A DNA stretch of 64,000 nt from Phreatobacter aquaticus (GCF_005160265.1 NZ_CP039865.1:4689001-4753000), one strand, 5' to 3'; shown: positions 33,890 to 42,477, counted from the stretch's first letter. Translations and numbers: made by a program. The notes: a model not told the origin generated them from the sequence alone.

Positions 33890-34234
33890 GGCTTGGAGCT
33901 CAGCGACGGCAGGACATGACAGAGGGTTCGGCGAAAGTCGTCACGCCGTCCGTCGTCGTCGCTGCACCGTCTGCCAGGTCACCATCATGGATCGCGCATA
34001 GCATGGCCGGAACGGTCCGTCGACAGCGGCTCGCCCAATCCCCAGGCTCCTCCATCTGCCGCCGCCTGGCCCGAACGGCCGCCGTCAGCCAGTGACGGCC
34101 TCCGATGCCTTGTCAGCACCAGCCAGAACGAGTGCTAACAGATTGAACAGGCTTCGGAATATTCCGAATGTGACGGCTTCGAATCGCATGCTGCACTGCG
34201 CTGGTCGACCTGCTCCTTCACGCGAGGTTCCCTG
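33890..34234. other. Intergenic region GNAT / usg
   Basis: About 345 bp between divergent genes. It holds the 16-bp palindrome described separately and a degenerate GAGTGCTAA half site. No gene was recognised; the opposing frame is a shadow. Confidence 0.45.
34153..34168. promoter_or_regulatory. Perfect 16-bp palindrome upstream of usg
   Basis: TTCGGAATATTCCGAA is a perfect palindrome about 65 bp upstream of the usg start. Its symmetry and location make it a candidate operator. I do not know a regulator with this exact consensus. Confidence 0.5.
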
Positions 34235-34504
34235 ATGGCATCGCCTGAATTCGCCCGCCAGATCGCGGGTTATGGCCTCACCACCGCAGGCATTCTGTAC
34301 CGGCTTCCTGACCATCCTTCGATCCTGCAGGAATATGTCTGGCAGGACTACGACCTCTCCCCGCAATTCCCGGAGCTGAAGCGGTTCCTTGCCTTCTGGC
34401 AGGCCAAGCTCGAGGGCAGGCTCTACCGCGTCACGGTTGCCCATCGCGACCTGATCGGTCCGGCGGAACTCTCCACGATCGACGGCGAATTCCAGTTGCA
34501 CTAA
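34235..34504 (+). CDS. usg: Protein Usg (tryptophan-region family)
   Basis: 89 residues of the Usg family, short alphaproteobacterial proteins first seen next to trp genes. Diagnostic features are QIAGYGLTTAGILYRLPDHPS, YVWQDYDLSP, FPELKRFLAFWQ and the end IDGEFQLH. The role is unknown. Here it is not beside trp genes and stands alone, preceded by a palindrome and followed by an unrelated DUF1330 gene. Confidence 0.88.
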   Translation: MASPEFARQIAGYGLTTAGILYRLPDHPSILQEYVWQDYDLSPQFPELKRFLAFWQAKLEGRLYRVTVAHRDLIGPAELSTIDGEFQLH

Positions 34505-34604
34505 GCGACGACGGGGAAGGCCTCAGCCTTTTGGCGGGTCCGGCCGGCCCTGCCCTGCCGCATGCGCGCTTGCTAGGCTCCCCTCATGTCACGAGGAGGC
34601 GCCC

Positions 34605-35030
34605 ATGTCCGGCCATGTCGATCCCACCAAGGAAACCTTCGCGCTGTTCAAGGACCTGCCGCGCGATGAACCCATCCATATGCTGAATCTCGTGCGCCTT
34701 CATGCCGAGGCGCGCTATCCCGATGGCCGCAAGGCGACCGGTCTTGAGGCCTACCGCGCCTATGGCCGCGACAGCGGGCCAGTGTTCCGCCGGCTCGGCG
34801 GACGGCAGGTCTGGCTCGGCCGACCGGATCTCATGCTGATCGGCCCTGCCGAAGAAGCCTGGGACATCGCCTTCATCGCCGAATATCCGTCCGGCCAGGC
34901 CTTCATCGACATGATCCGCGATCCCGTCTATCGGGAGGCTGTGAAGCATCGGCAGGCCGCCGTGGCGGATTCGCGCCTGCTTCGGCTGAAGCCTGGTGCA
35001 CCGGGGGCGGGCTTCGGCGAAATCGCCTGA
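34605..35030 (+). CDS. DUF1330 domain-containing protein
   Basis: 141 residues, ferredoxin-like (dimeric alpha+beta barrel) fold of the DUF1330 type. Visible motifs are MLNLVRLHAEARYPDGRKATGLEAYRAYG, and WDIAFIAEYPSGQAFIDMIRDPVYREAVKHR near the C-terminus, which is the family's most conserved part. Enzymatic role uncertain. It is followed by a catalase-fold gene 53 bp downstream. Confidence 0.85.
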   Translation: MSGHVDPTKETFALFKDLPRDEPIHMLNLVRLHAEARYPDGRKATGLEAYRAYGRDSGPVFRRLGGRQVWLGRPDLMLIGPAEEAWDIAFIAEYPSGQAFIDMIRDPVYREAVKHRQAAVADSRLLRLKPGAPGAGFGEIA

Positions 35031-35083
35031 GCCTGTTCAGGAAGACAGCGCACGGCGACGGCCGACCCGGATCGAGAACGATC

Positions 35084-36076
35084 ATGGCGCATCCCGTCTG
35101 GAGCGAAACCTTCGAAGGCGGCAGCGCGGAAGCGGAGGCGTCTCTCTTCGAGCGGCTCGCCCGCGACATCCGGGGCATCCAGCAGGCGAACAGGACCTCC
35201 CAGGCCGGTCCCGTTCTGCGCACACTGCATGCGAAGGCGGTCCTCGCGGAGCCGAGTGCCTCCTTCACCATGCGTGCCGACCTGCCCTCCCGCTTTGCGC
35301 AAGGAGCCTTCCAGCCGGGCACCTCGTTCGCAACGATCGTGCGCCTGTCCAACGCCAGCGGCCGCCTGCAGGACGACGACCGTCGCGATATGCGCGGTGC
35401 CGCCCTCCGCCTCACCCTGCCGGGCGGCGCGAGCCATGATTTCCTGATGACCAATTTTCCGGTCTCGCATGCGCGCAACGCCCGCCAGTTCGTCGATTTT
35501 GCGAAGGCCATGGCCGGCTCGAAGTTTCTGCTCCTGCCCCGGCTGATCGCCGCACACGGCCTGTCCGAAACGCTCCGGATGCTCAAGAATGTCAGCCAGG
35601 CGACCGCGCGCCCGGTCACCAGCCTGGCGCTGGAAACCTACTGGAGCCGGGGCGCGCTCCTCTGGGGGGATGCCGGACCGGTCCGCTATCTCCTGCGCCC
35701 TGCACCGGACGCGCTCCCTGCCGAAACCCTGCCGCCAGCACCCGAGCGGCTACGCCAGGAACTACTCGGCCGGCTGTCTCACGCGCCCATCCGCTTCGAG
35801 TTCTGCCTGCAGCCCTTCGTGGACGAGATGCGTACGCCGATCGAGGATGGCGCGACCGAATGGCTGGAATCGGTCTCGCCCCCCGTCGTGGTCGCCGATC
35901 TGGTTCTGCCCGTCCGCCCGGCGGGCGACGGCGCGCGCACGCCCGGCGAAGCGGCTATCGAGGCCCTGGCCTTCTCACCCTGGAATGCGGCCGATGGGTT
36001 GCGGCCGCTCGGCAGCCTGAACCGTGCCCGCAAGCCGGTCTATTGGGCGAGCGCCGACGGACGCGGCGCGACCTGA
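35084..36076 (+). CDS. Catalase-superfamily protein (short, possible haem peroxidase-like)
   Basis: 330 residues. Catalase-fold landmarks are RTLHAKAVL (distal His), FATIVRLSNASG (Asn region), RGAALRLTLP and the late FSPWNAADGLRPLGSLNRARKPVYWAS. RKPVY matches the RxxxY proximal haem pattern. It is shorter than true catalases (about 480 or more) and lacks their N-terminal arm and flavodoxin-like end, so it belongs to the 'catalase-related' group. Haem binding is plausible; catalase activity is not proven. Confidence 0.8.
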   Translation: MAHPVWSETFEGGSAEAEASLFERLARDIRGIQQANRTSQAGPVLRTLHAKAVLAEPSASFTMRADLPSRFAQGAFQPGTSFATIVRLSNASGRLQDDDRRDMRGAALRLTLPGGASHDFLMTNFPVSHARNARQFVDFAKAMAGSKFLLLPRLIAAHGLSETLRMLKNVSQATARPVTSLALETYWSRGALLWGDAGPVRYLLRPAPDALPAETLPPAPERLRQELLGRLSHAPIRFEFCLQPFVDEMRTPIEDGATEWLESVSPPVVVADLVLPVRPAGDGARTPGEAAIEALAFSPWNAADGLRPLGSLNRARKPVYWASADGRGAT

Positions 36077-36080
36077 CCCG

Positions 36081-36560
36081 CTACCAGATCGGGCTTGCCG
36101 GGCGCGCCTCGAACAATTCCTCGATCCGTTCGCGAGTGCCCCGCGTTGTGCCTTCAGGAAGGGCAGTGCGCGCAAAGAATCCGTGCTCGACGATCTCGCG
36201 ATTGGGCACGGGAGGGGCCGGCTGGTGCCAGGCCTCGACCAGATAGAGCGCGACGTGGTCGCGCGGCGCGGTCAGGGCATTGTGATACATGCCGACGAGG
36301 CGCGGGGCGCCGTCCATCACCACATTGGCCTCTTCGCGCAGCTCTGTGACCAGCGCATCCATGAGTGTCTGGCCAACCTCGACGCCCCCACCGGGAAAGT
36401 GCCATCCAGGCGTATAGCTGTGGCGTATCAAAAGGATGCAGTCTTCCTGGTCGACCACGCAGGCCCGCACCCCCAGCGTCATGCCACGCGTGATGCGCCA
36501 GTAGAGATGCAGCAGCGGCGTGAGCCTGGATCGCTTGGCCGGATCCGCGAATATCATCAT
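36081..36560 (-). CDS. NUDIX hydrolase with diverged NUDIX box
   Basis: 159 residues. The fold is clear: MTLGVRACVVDQEDCILLIRHSYTPGWHFPGGG, then VEVGQTLMDALVTELREEANV. Against the consensus GX5EX7REUXEEXGU, the first Glu is Gln, the Arg is Thr and the final Gly is Asn. The metal-binding ELREE is kept. The substrate preference may thus be altered or the activity reduced. It is convergent with the catalase-fold gene by 4 bp. Housecleaning phosphohydrolase is the default guess. Confidence 0.85.
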   Translation of the reverse strand: MMIFADPAKRSRLTPLLHLYWRITRGMTLGVRACVVDQEDCILLIRHSYTPGWHFPGGGVEVGQTLMDALVTELREEANVVMDGAPRLVGMYHNALTAPRDHVALYLVEAWHQPAPPVPNREIVEHGFFARTALPEGTTRGTRERIEELFEARPASPIW

Positions 36561-36724
36561 TTGTTCATCATTCTTTCAAATGAAACGACCGGGACTCATT
36601 CGCGAGGCAGATTGGAAACGCATGGCTGATAGGGAAAGGTCATGGGTTCTCGCGGACCCTGAAAGTGCCTATCAAACAGCCATGCTGCGCTGCATCATCA
36701 GGCAGCTCACCCGGAGGACCTGTC

Positions 36725-36844
36725 ATGGTCATCGCCTATATCACCAGCCTGCTCATGCGGCGGCCGAAGTTCCAGTGGCAGCCGTCGATCGAAATTCGCG
36801 ACGGTGCCACCGCTGCCGCACTCGGAATCTACAACCGCGCCTGA
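36725..36844 (+). CDS. Unannotated 39-codon small protein gene
   Basis: ATG at 36725 is preceded by GGAGGA 6 bases upstream and the frame runs MVIAYITSLLMRRPKFQW...IYNRA to a TGA at 36842. The N-terminal dozen residues are hydrophobic (VIAYITSLLM), then two Arg and a mixed amphipathic segment. Two strong hairpins follow at once (36841-36867 and 36873-36906 with a T tract). The clear ribosome-binding site and terminator argue for a real transcription unit. It is probably a small protein or a bifunctional RNA. No homolog is known to me. Confidence 0.55.
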   Translation: MVIAYITSLLMRRPKFQWQPSIEIRDGATAAALGIYNRA

Positions 36845-36906
36845 TCCGAAGTCTCCCTCCGGATCAGCTAATCGGGCGCCTGGCGGGACATTCCCGCCGG
36901 CGCCCG
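36841..36906 (+). terminator. Double hairpin terminator of the small ORF
   Basis: The first stem is CTGATCCG / CGGATCAG. The second is a long interrupted stem CGGGCGCC.GGCGGG / CCCGCC.GGCGCCCG followed by TTTGCTTTT at 36907. Together they are an efficient intrinsic terminator upstream of mbfA. Confidence 0.85.
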
Positions 36907-36950
36907 TTTGCTTTTGGCCTTGCTGCAGTGCGTCACGCGCTTGAACTCAG

Positions 36951-36967
36951 ATTAGAATTATTCTAAT
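36951..36967. promoter_or_regulatory. Irr-box-like palindrome (iron control element) of mbfA
   Basis: ATTAGAATTATTCTAAT is a perfect 17-bp palindrome with a single central T. It matches the TTAGAA-N3-TTCTAA core known for Irr boxes in Rhizobiales and sits 30 bp before the mbfA ATG. It should place mbfA under iron/haem-responsive Irr repression. Confidence 0.8.
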
Positions 36968-36997
36968 AAAGTGCCCTCAACGACTTTCGAGGGCATC

Positions 36998-37969
36998 ATG
37001 GTCGCCTTTTCCGATCTCTCCGAGCAGCAGGTGCTCGCGCTCGCCATCACCAACGAGGAAGAGGACGGGCGCATCTATCTCGCCTTCGCCCAGCGCCTCC
37101 GGGCAGACTATCCCGCGTCCGCCCGCGTGTTTGAGGACATGGCTGCCGAGGAAGCGACCCACCGTACCCGGCTCTATGATCTCTATCGCGAGAAGTTCGG
37201 CGAGTTCCTGCCGCTGATCCGCCGTCAGGACGTGTCCGGCTTCCTCAAGCGCAAGCCGATCTGGCTGACAGCCAATCTCTCGCTCGATACGGTGCGGGCC
37301 GAGGCGGAGAGCATGGAGCGCGAGGCGGAGGCCTTCTACCGCCAGAGCGCCAGTCGCGCCCGCGATATATCGGTCCGGCAACTCCTGACAACGCTGGCCG
37401 AAGCCGAGAGCCACCACGAGGATCTCGCACGCCGGCTGACGGAAACCCATCTCACCGCTGATGCGAAGGCGGCCGAGGACCAGACCGCGCACCAGCGTTT
37501 CGTCATGACCTATGTCCAGCCTGGTCTGGCGGGCCTGATGGATGGATCGGTCTCGACGCTTGCTCCGGTCTTCGCCGCGGCTTTCGCCACCCAGGCGAAT
37601 TGGGAGACCTTTCTCGTCGCCATGGCGGCTGCGGTCGGCGCCGGCATCTCGATGGGCCTGACCGAGGCGCTCTCCGATGACGGGAAGATCACGGGTCGTG
37701 GCTCGCCGGCTGTTCGCGGCTGGGTCTGCGGCCTCATGACCATGATCGGTGGCCTCGGCCATGCCCTGCCCTATCTGATCCCATCCTCCTGGCCGAATTC
37801 CTTCTGGATCGCGACATCGCTCGCCATCGGCATCGTTGTGGTCGAACTCTGGGCGATCGCCTGGATCCGCTACAAGTACATGGACACCCCCTTCCTCAAG
37901 GCCGTGTTCCAGATCGTCGTCGGCGGAACCCTGGTGCTGGCGGCCGGCATCCTGCTCGGCAGCGCGTAA
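36998..37969 (+). CDS. mbfA: Membrane-bound ferritin-like iron exporter MbfA
   Basis: 323 residues. The N-terminal rubrerythrin/ferritin-like di-iron domain (about 1-150) has Glu clusters NEEEDGRIYLAF, MAAEEATHR, SMEREAEAFYR and AEAESHHEDL. The C-terminal half is a VIT1/CCC1-type membrane domain: PGLAGLMDGSVSTLAPVFAAAF, AVGAGISMGLTEALSDDGKI and four or five helices. MbfA exports iron and protects against iron and peroxide stress in Agrobacterium and Bradyrhizobium. ATG 36998 has GAGGG 4 bases upstream; GTG 36971 is rejected. An Irr box precedes it. Confidence 0.95.
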   Translation: MVAFSDLSEQQVLALAITNEEEDGRIYLAFAQRLRADYPASARVFEDMAAEEATHRTRLYDLYREKFGEFLPLIRRQDVSGFLKRKPIWLTANLSLDTVRAEAESMEREAEAFYRQSASRARDISVRQLLTTLAEAESHHEDLARRLTETHLTADAKAAEDQTAHQRFVMTYVQPGLAGLMDGSVSTLAPVFAAAFATQANWETFLVAMAAAVGAGISMGLTEALSDDGKITGRGSPAVRGWVCGLMTMIGGLGHALPYLIPSSWPNSFWIATSLAIGIVVVELWAIAWIRYKYMDTPFLKAVFQIVVGGTLVLAAGILLGSA

Positions 37970-38010
37970 GCAAGGTTTGCAATTCGCACGTGGTGTTCTA
38001 GCAAGGCGGC

Positions 38011-38868
38011 ATGTTCCGCCTTGCCCACTTTTCCGACCCGCATATCGGCCCGCTGCCGCGCCCGAGCCTCGGTGAGCTCGCCGGGAAGCGCGCAACCGGC
38101 TATCTCAACTGGCTCGCCGGCCGCGGCAATCATCATCGCATGGACGTGCTCGACCGCCTCGTGCGGGAGATCGCGGCAGCCGATCCCGACCATGTCGCTG
38201 TCACCGGCGACCTGATCAATCTCGGCCTCGCGGCTGAAATCGGGCCTGCCCGCGCATTCCTTCAGCGCCTGGGCGCGCCTGATCGGGTCACCGTTGTCCC
38301 CGGCAATCACGACGCCTATCACCTCGCGACCGTCGCCGAGATGTACCGCGCATGGAGCCCCTGGCTCGAGGGCGACGACGCTGGCAGCGAGGACCGCCGC
38401 TATGCCTTTCCCTCACTCCGGGTTCGCGGGCAGGTGGCGCTGATCGGACTGAATTCCGGTCTGCCGACACCGCCCTTCATGGCGACCGGGTTTCTCGGTC
38501 AGCGGCAGATCGAGACGCTTGGGGACCTGCTGGCCGACACGGCGCGGCAGGGCCTAGCGCGGGTCGTCCTCATCCATCATCCGCCCTTCGATATCGGAGC
38601 GCAGAAGCGGCTGCTGGACCATGCGGGTGTGACGGCCACGATTGCCAAGGCGGGTGCGGAAGCTGTTCTGCACGGCCATACGCACAAGGGCACGACGCAC
38701 AATCTGCCGGGCGCTGCCGGGCCAATTCCGGTCATCGGGGCGCCATCGGCTTCAGCGGCGGCAGGAGGTCGCCATGAAGCAGCCGCCTGGAACCTCGTGA
38801 CCATCGACGGCGAGCCGGGCGCATGGCGCGTCCATGTGGAGCGCAAGGGAACCGTCGGCGGCGGGTGA
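38011..38868 (+). CDS. Metallophosphoesterase
   Basis: 285 residues of the calcineurin-like family. The five metal motifs are FSDPHIG (8-14), VTGDLIN, PGNHDAY, IHHPP and GHTHKG. The spacing is that of the class III cyclic-nucleotide phosphodiesterase / Icc-like group. It starts 41 bp after mbfA on the same strand. The substrate (cyclic nucleotide, phospholipid or phosphoprotein) is not settled by sequence. It is followed by the fliJ terminator. Confidence 0.93.
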   Translation: MFRLAHFSDPHIGPLPRPSLGELAGKRATGYLNWLAGRGNHHRMDVLDRLVREIAAADPDHVAVTGDLINLGLAAEIGPARAFLQRLGAPDRVTVVPGNHDAYHLATVAEMYRAWSPWLEGDDAGSEDRRYAFPSLRVRGQVALIGLNSGLPTPPFMATGFLGQRQIETLGDLLADTARQGLARVVLIHHPPFDIGAQKRLLDHAGVTATIAKAGAEAVLHGHTHKGTTHNLPGAAGPIPVIGAPSASAAAGGRHEAAAWNLVTIDGEPGAWRVHVERKGTVGGG

Positions 38869-38907
38869 GGAAGCGCCAATCCAGCCCCGGCAATCCGGCC
38901 ACAAGAA

Positions 38908-38935
38908 AAGGCGCGCAGCTTCCGCCACGCGCCTT
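38908..38935 (-). terminator. Terminator of fliJ
   Basis: On the minus strand, stem aaggcgcg / cgcgcctt with a 12-base loop is followed by TTCTTG. It lies just beyond the fliJ stop and faces the metallophosphoesterase end. Confidence 0.8.
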
Positions 38936-38958
38936 GCTATCTGTCCTGGCAACGCCCG

Positions 38959-39378
38959 TCAGGCGCCGAGATAGGCTCCGCGGCGGGTGAGACCGATCCG
39001 GTCCATCTCCGCCTGCTCGCGCACGGAATCCGCAACGCGGTCGCGAGCGGTCTCGCGCTCGTCGAGAATCTCGACCTTCTTCAATTCCTCGAAAGCCTCG
39101 GCAAGCGCCGCCTTGGCATCATCCAGCTGGCCCTTGAGCTCGCCAGCCGACCCCAGAAGGTTGTCGCGCCGCTGGCGCGCTGCCTTCGCATAGGTCGGAT
39201 AGGCATAATGGCCGGGATCGTGGATGTTGGCCCGGTTCTGCTCGACCACGATCTCCCGGTCGAGATCATTGGCCATGCGCTCGAACTCGGCGATCATCAT
39301 CTCGATCTGCGCCACCTGGCGGCGCTTTTCATCGACCTGAAAGCGCTTCAGGCGGATCAGTGTCACACGCGACTTCAT
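38959..39378 (-). CDS. fliJ: Flagellar export protein FliJ
   Basis: 139 residues, almost wholly helical and charged: RLKRFQVDEKRRQVAQIEMMIAEFERMANDLDREI, then KAARQRRDNLLGSAGELKGQLDDAKAALAEAFEELKKVEIL. This is the coiled-coil antiparallel stalk of FliJ, which links the FliI ATPase ring to FlhA in the flagellar export gate. The location after fliI supports it. The gap to fliI is 214 bp without genes, which is unusually long, so fliJ may have its own promoter. Confidence 0.9.
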   Translation of the reverse strand: MKSRVTLIRLKRFQVDEKRRQVAQIEMMIAEFERMANDLDREIVVEQNRANIHDPGHYAYPTYAKAARQRRDNLLGSAGELKGQLDDAKAALAEAFEELKKVEILDERETARDRVADSVREQAEMDRIGLTRRGAYLGA

Positions 39379-39592
39379 CGACTCGTACTCCCAGAAGTCC
39401 CCCTAGGCCGCACGCCCCACACACGGACGGCGGTTGGAACGGGCACCCGAAACGCAGGTGCCTGCCCCCTCTTCACCGACCAGTAGACACAGACGAGGTT
39501 GAAATTCCGTTTCCGTAAGGGATGATTTTCTGTAAACGCCCGCCCTTGCGGCCGATCGGCTTCCGCAAGCAGATATTGACCATGGGTCGGCC

Positions 39593-40915
39593 TCACGGCC
39601 TCGCTCCATGCCTTTCCAGGATCGCCGCCAATTGCTGGTATCCGGCCTGGATGCCGATTGCCTCATCCTTGCGCTGCCCAAGGAACGCTTCGAGATCAGG
39701 CTGCAGGCGGATCGCTTCATCGACCTCGGCCGATGAGCCCGCCCGATAGGCGCCGAGCCGGATCAGTTCCTCCATGTCGCCATAGGTCGAGAGAACCCGC
39801 TTGGCCTTCTGGATCACCGGCCAGAAGGCAGGATCGGCGGAGCGCGGCATGGTGCGGGAGACGCTTTTCAGCACATTGATCGCGGGATAGCGGCCACGCT
39901 CGGCAATCGAGCGTTCCATCACGATATGGCCGTCGAGAATGCCGCGCACGGCGTCAGCCACCGGTTCATTGTGATCGTCGCCATCGACCAGCACTGTGAA
40001 GATGGCGGTGATCGCGCCTTCACCCGCACCAGGACCTGCGCGTTCCAGCAACCGCGGCAGCTCGGAGAAGACGGTCGGGGTATAGCCCTTGGCCGTTGGC
40101 GGCTCACCGGCCGACAGGCCGATCTCGCGCTGGGCCATGGCGAAGCGGGTGACGGAATCCATCATCAGCATCACCTGCTTTTCCTGATCACGGAAATATT
40201 CGGCGATCGACAGGGTGAGGTAGGCGGCTTGCTTGCGCATCAGGGCGGGCTCGTCGGAGGTCGCCACCACCACGACGGAGCGGGCAAGGCCCTCGTCACC
40301 CAGATCCTCCTGGAGGAATTCCTGCACCTCTCGGCCGCGTTCGCCGATCAGACCGATCACCGACACGTCGGCATCGACATTGCGGGCGATCATCGACAGC
40401 AACACCGACTTGCCGACACCGGAGCCGGCGAAGATGCCCATGCGCTGGCCGCGGCAGCAGGTCAGGAACGTGTTCATGGTCTTCACCCCCATGTCGAGGG
40501 GGGCGCCAACGCGCCTGCGTGTGTGGGCGGCCGGAGGATCGGCACGGAACGGCATGGGATTGCCACCCTGCGGCAGAGGCCCCTTGCCGTCGATCGGCTC
40601 GCCCAGCGCATTCACCACCCGTCCGAGCCATCCCATCGAGGGCCGGATGGCCGCAGGCGACTGCGACACCAGCGCCTTGCACCCGCGCCGCACGCCGTCG
40701 AGGCCGCCGAACGGCATGAGCAGCGCCTGGTCGCCATGAAACCCGATGACCTCGCAGGGGATGGGCTTGGCGCCCGTCTCGATCGTCACGCGCGCGCCAA
40801 CCGACATGGCGTGGATCGGCCCCGCCGCCTCCACCATCAGCCCGCGCACGCCCGCGACCCGACCGTAGATGGAGATCCCGTCGATATCGGCGATCTGATT
40901 GGCAAGGGCACGCAT
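39593..40915 (-). CDS. fliI: Flagellum-specific export ATPase FliI
   Basis: 440 residues from MRALANQ. Walker A is [11 protein letters not shown]. The catalytic Glu is in [10 protein letters not shown]. Walker B is [19 protein letters not shown], and the family sequence [19 protein letters not shown] is present. It powers flagellar type III export as a hexamer. Start 40915 gives the length usual in Bradyrhizobium-like relatives; in-frame starts at 40984 and 41053 extend the N-terminus and are less likely. It is divergent from ctrA across about 740 bp. Confidence 0.96.
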   Translation of the reverse strand: MRALANQIADIDGISIYGRVAGVRGLMVEAAGPIHAMSVGARVTIETGAKPIPCEVIGFHGDQALLMPFGGLDGVRRGCKALVSQSPAAIRPSMGWLGRVVNALGEPIDGKGPLPQGGNPMPFRADPPAAHTRRRVGAPLDMGVKTMNTFLTCCRGQRMGIFAGSGVGKSVLLSMIARNVDADVSVIGLIGERGREVQEFLQEDLGDEGLARSVVVVATSDEPALMRKQAAYLTLSIAEYFRDQEKQVMLMMDSVTRFAMAQREIGLSAGEPPTAKGYTPTVFSELPRLLERAGPGAGEGAITAIFTVLVDGDDHNEPVADAVRGILDGHIVMERSIAERGRYPAINVLKSVSRTMPRSADPAFWPVIQKAKRVLSTYGDMEELIRLGAYRAGSSAEVDEAIRLQPDLEAFLGQRKDEAIGIQAGYQQLAAILERHGARP

Positions 40916-41053
40916 GCTGGCATCCGCGAGGCAGGACGGGAATCGGGCCACGACGCGACCCTCCGGCCACATTTCGCCCGTCATCCTCAACGAAGCGTTA
41001 ACGACCGCCTGATGAGTTAACGCCGTCCGGCAAAAACTGCCGACTAATTCCAT

Positions 41054-41659
41054 CGAAATGCCGGAGGTTCATGCAGATTGGGAGACAGGGCGCGATCCGT
41101 TTACCTCCCCTTAACCATGTTCCCGGTAGAAACTGCCCAGTCGACCTGCCGGCCCCCTTCCGCGCAGCCTCGACATCGGGTCCGCCGCCGCCGCGGCAGG
41201 CCTTCACGCCCAGCCGGGGCCTTAACGGTCGGGCGATCATGTATTTCCAAGTAAAGCCATAGCCAGGGCGGCTTCGAGCGATTCCAGTAACCCTTCCTTA
41301 ACCCGCTCCGTTAATGATGGTTGTCAGCCGATTAAAGGCAGCTGCGGCCGTTAGGGATTCGAAGGGAAAGGCCCCCGTCGGATTCCGGTCTCAGCAAGGC
41401 AGTTACCGCCCATCGACGGCACGATCGAAATGGTCGATTCCACAGAGGGTTGGAGTGAGTCGCAAAAAAAGTTTGCGAAGACTCTTGCTCATGCGAATCA
41501 GTGTTTGTTAACCATTTGGACGTAGCGTCGAATCAGTGAGCGGGAACGGGTCCCACAGACATCCGCGCGGCGGCGGGTGAGCGGGACAGCCATGCCTGAC
41601 GGGTGACTCATCGCTATGCGATGGGGCTTCCGGGTAGGGGCCAGTGGAAGGGGATGGGC
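41054..41659. promoter_or_regulatory. ctrA-fliI regulatory region with GANTC cluster
   Basis: About 600 bp without a gene. Eight GANTC sites (CcrM methylation target) lie at 41280, 41356, 41381, 41436, 41480, 41495, 41530 and 41605, far above the 1-2 expected for 330 bp. TTAACCAT half sites of the CtrA type are at 41111 and 41508. It must contain the ctrA promoters and probably a fliI promoter. Confidence 0.8.
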
Positions 41660-42361
41660 ATGCGCGTTCTGTTGATTGAAGATGACAGCGCAACTGCGAA
41701 AAGCATTGAGCTCATGCTCAAGTCCGAGAGCTTTAACGTCTACACGACGGATCTCGGCGAAGAGGGTATCGACCTCGGCAAGCTCTACGATTACGATATC
41801 ATTCTGCTCGACCTGAACCTTCCGGACATGTCCGGATACGAGGTCCTGAAGTCGCTGCGTGTCGCCAAGGTGAAGACGCCGATCCTGATCCTCTCCGGTC
41901 TTGCCGGCATCGAGGACAAGGTGCGCGGCCTGGGCTTCGGCGCCGACGACTATCTCACCAAGCCCTTCCACAAGGACGAACTGGTCGCCCGCATCCATGC
42001 GATCGTCCGCCGCTCCAAGGGTCATGCCCAGTCGGTCATCACCACCGGCGACCTCCTGGTCAACCTTGACCAGAAGACCGTCGAGGTCACCGGCCAGCGC
42101 GTCCACCTGACCGGCAAGGAGTACCAGATGCTGGAGCTCCTCTCGCTGCGCAAGGGCACCACGCTGACCAAGGAAATGTTCCTCAACCACCTCTATGGCG
42201 GCATGGACGAGCCCGAGCTGAAGATCATCGACGTCTTCATCTGCAAGCTCCGCAAGAAGCTCGCCAATGCCTCCGACGGCAAGAACTACATCGAGACGGT
42301 CTGGGGCCGCGGCTATGTGCTGCGCGAGCCGTCGGACGTGGAAGAGCGCATCCCGGCCTGA
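41660..42361 (+). CDS. ctrA: Cell-cycle response regulator CtrA
   Basis: A 233-residue OmpR-type response regulator. The receiver is at 1-120 with Asp51 as phosphoacceptor ([11 protein letters not shown]) and KPFHKDE. The winged helix at about 125-225 has [52 protein letters not shown], which is nearly invariant in alphaproteobacterial CtrA. ATG 41660 is chosen: GGAAGGGG sits 6 bases upstream. CtrA controls division, motility and replication genes through TTAA-N7-TTAA sites. It is divergent from fliI and its promoter is GANTC-rich. Confidence 0.98.
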   Translation: MRVLLIEDDSATAKSIELMLKSESFNVYTTDLGEEGIDLGKLYDYDIILLDLNLPDMSGYEVLKSLRVAKVKTPILILSGLAGIEDKVRGLGFGADDYLTKPFHKDELVARIHAIVRRSKGHAQSVITTGDLLVNLDQKTVEVTGQRVHLTGKEYQMLELLSLRKGTTLTKEMFLNHLYGGMDEPELKIIDVFICKLRKKLANASDGKNYIETVWGRGYVLREPSDVEERIPA

Positions 42362-42477
42362 TCAAGGCCGGGGCCGCAAATCGGCCTCTCCTTCGTCATA
42401 CGGCCGTCACGACTGGCTGCGATAAACTCGGTCAACGATCTGGCTTGGCACGGATGTAATGCTGCCAGATTACGGAG

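Noticed and set aside
34113-34138. CIRCE-like element (TCAGCACCA-N8-GAGTGCTAA)
   Set aside because: One half is perfect but the other has three mismatches and the spacer is 8, not 9; no groES, groEL or dnaK gene follows.
41298-41324. TTAA-N9-TTAA in the ctrA promoter
   Set aside because: The spacing is 9, not the 7 of CtrA sites, so it was not called a CtrA box.
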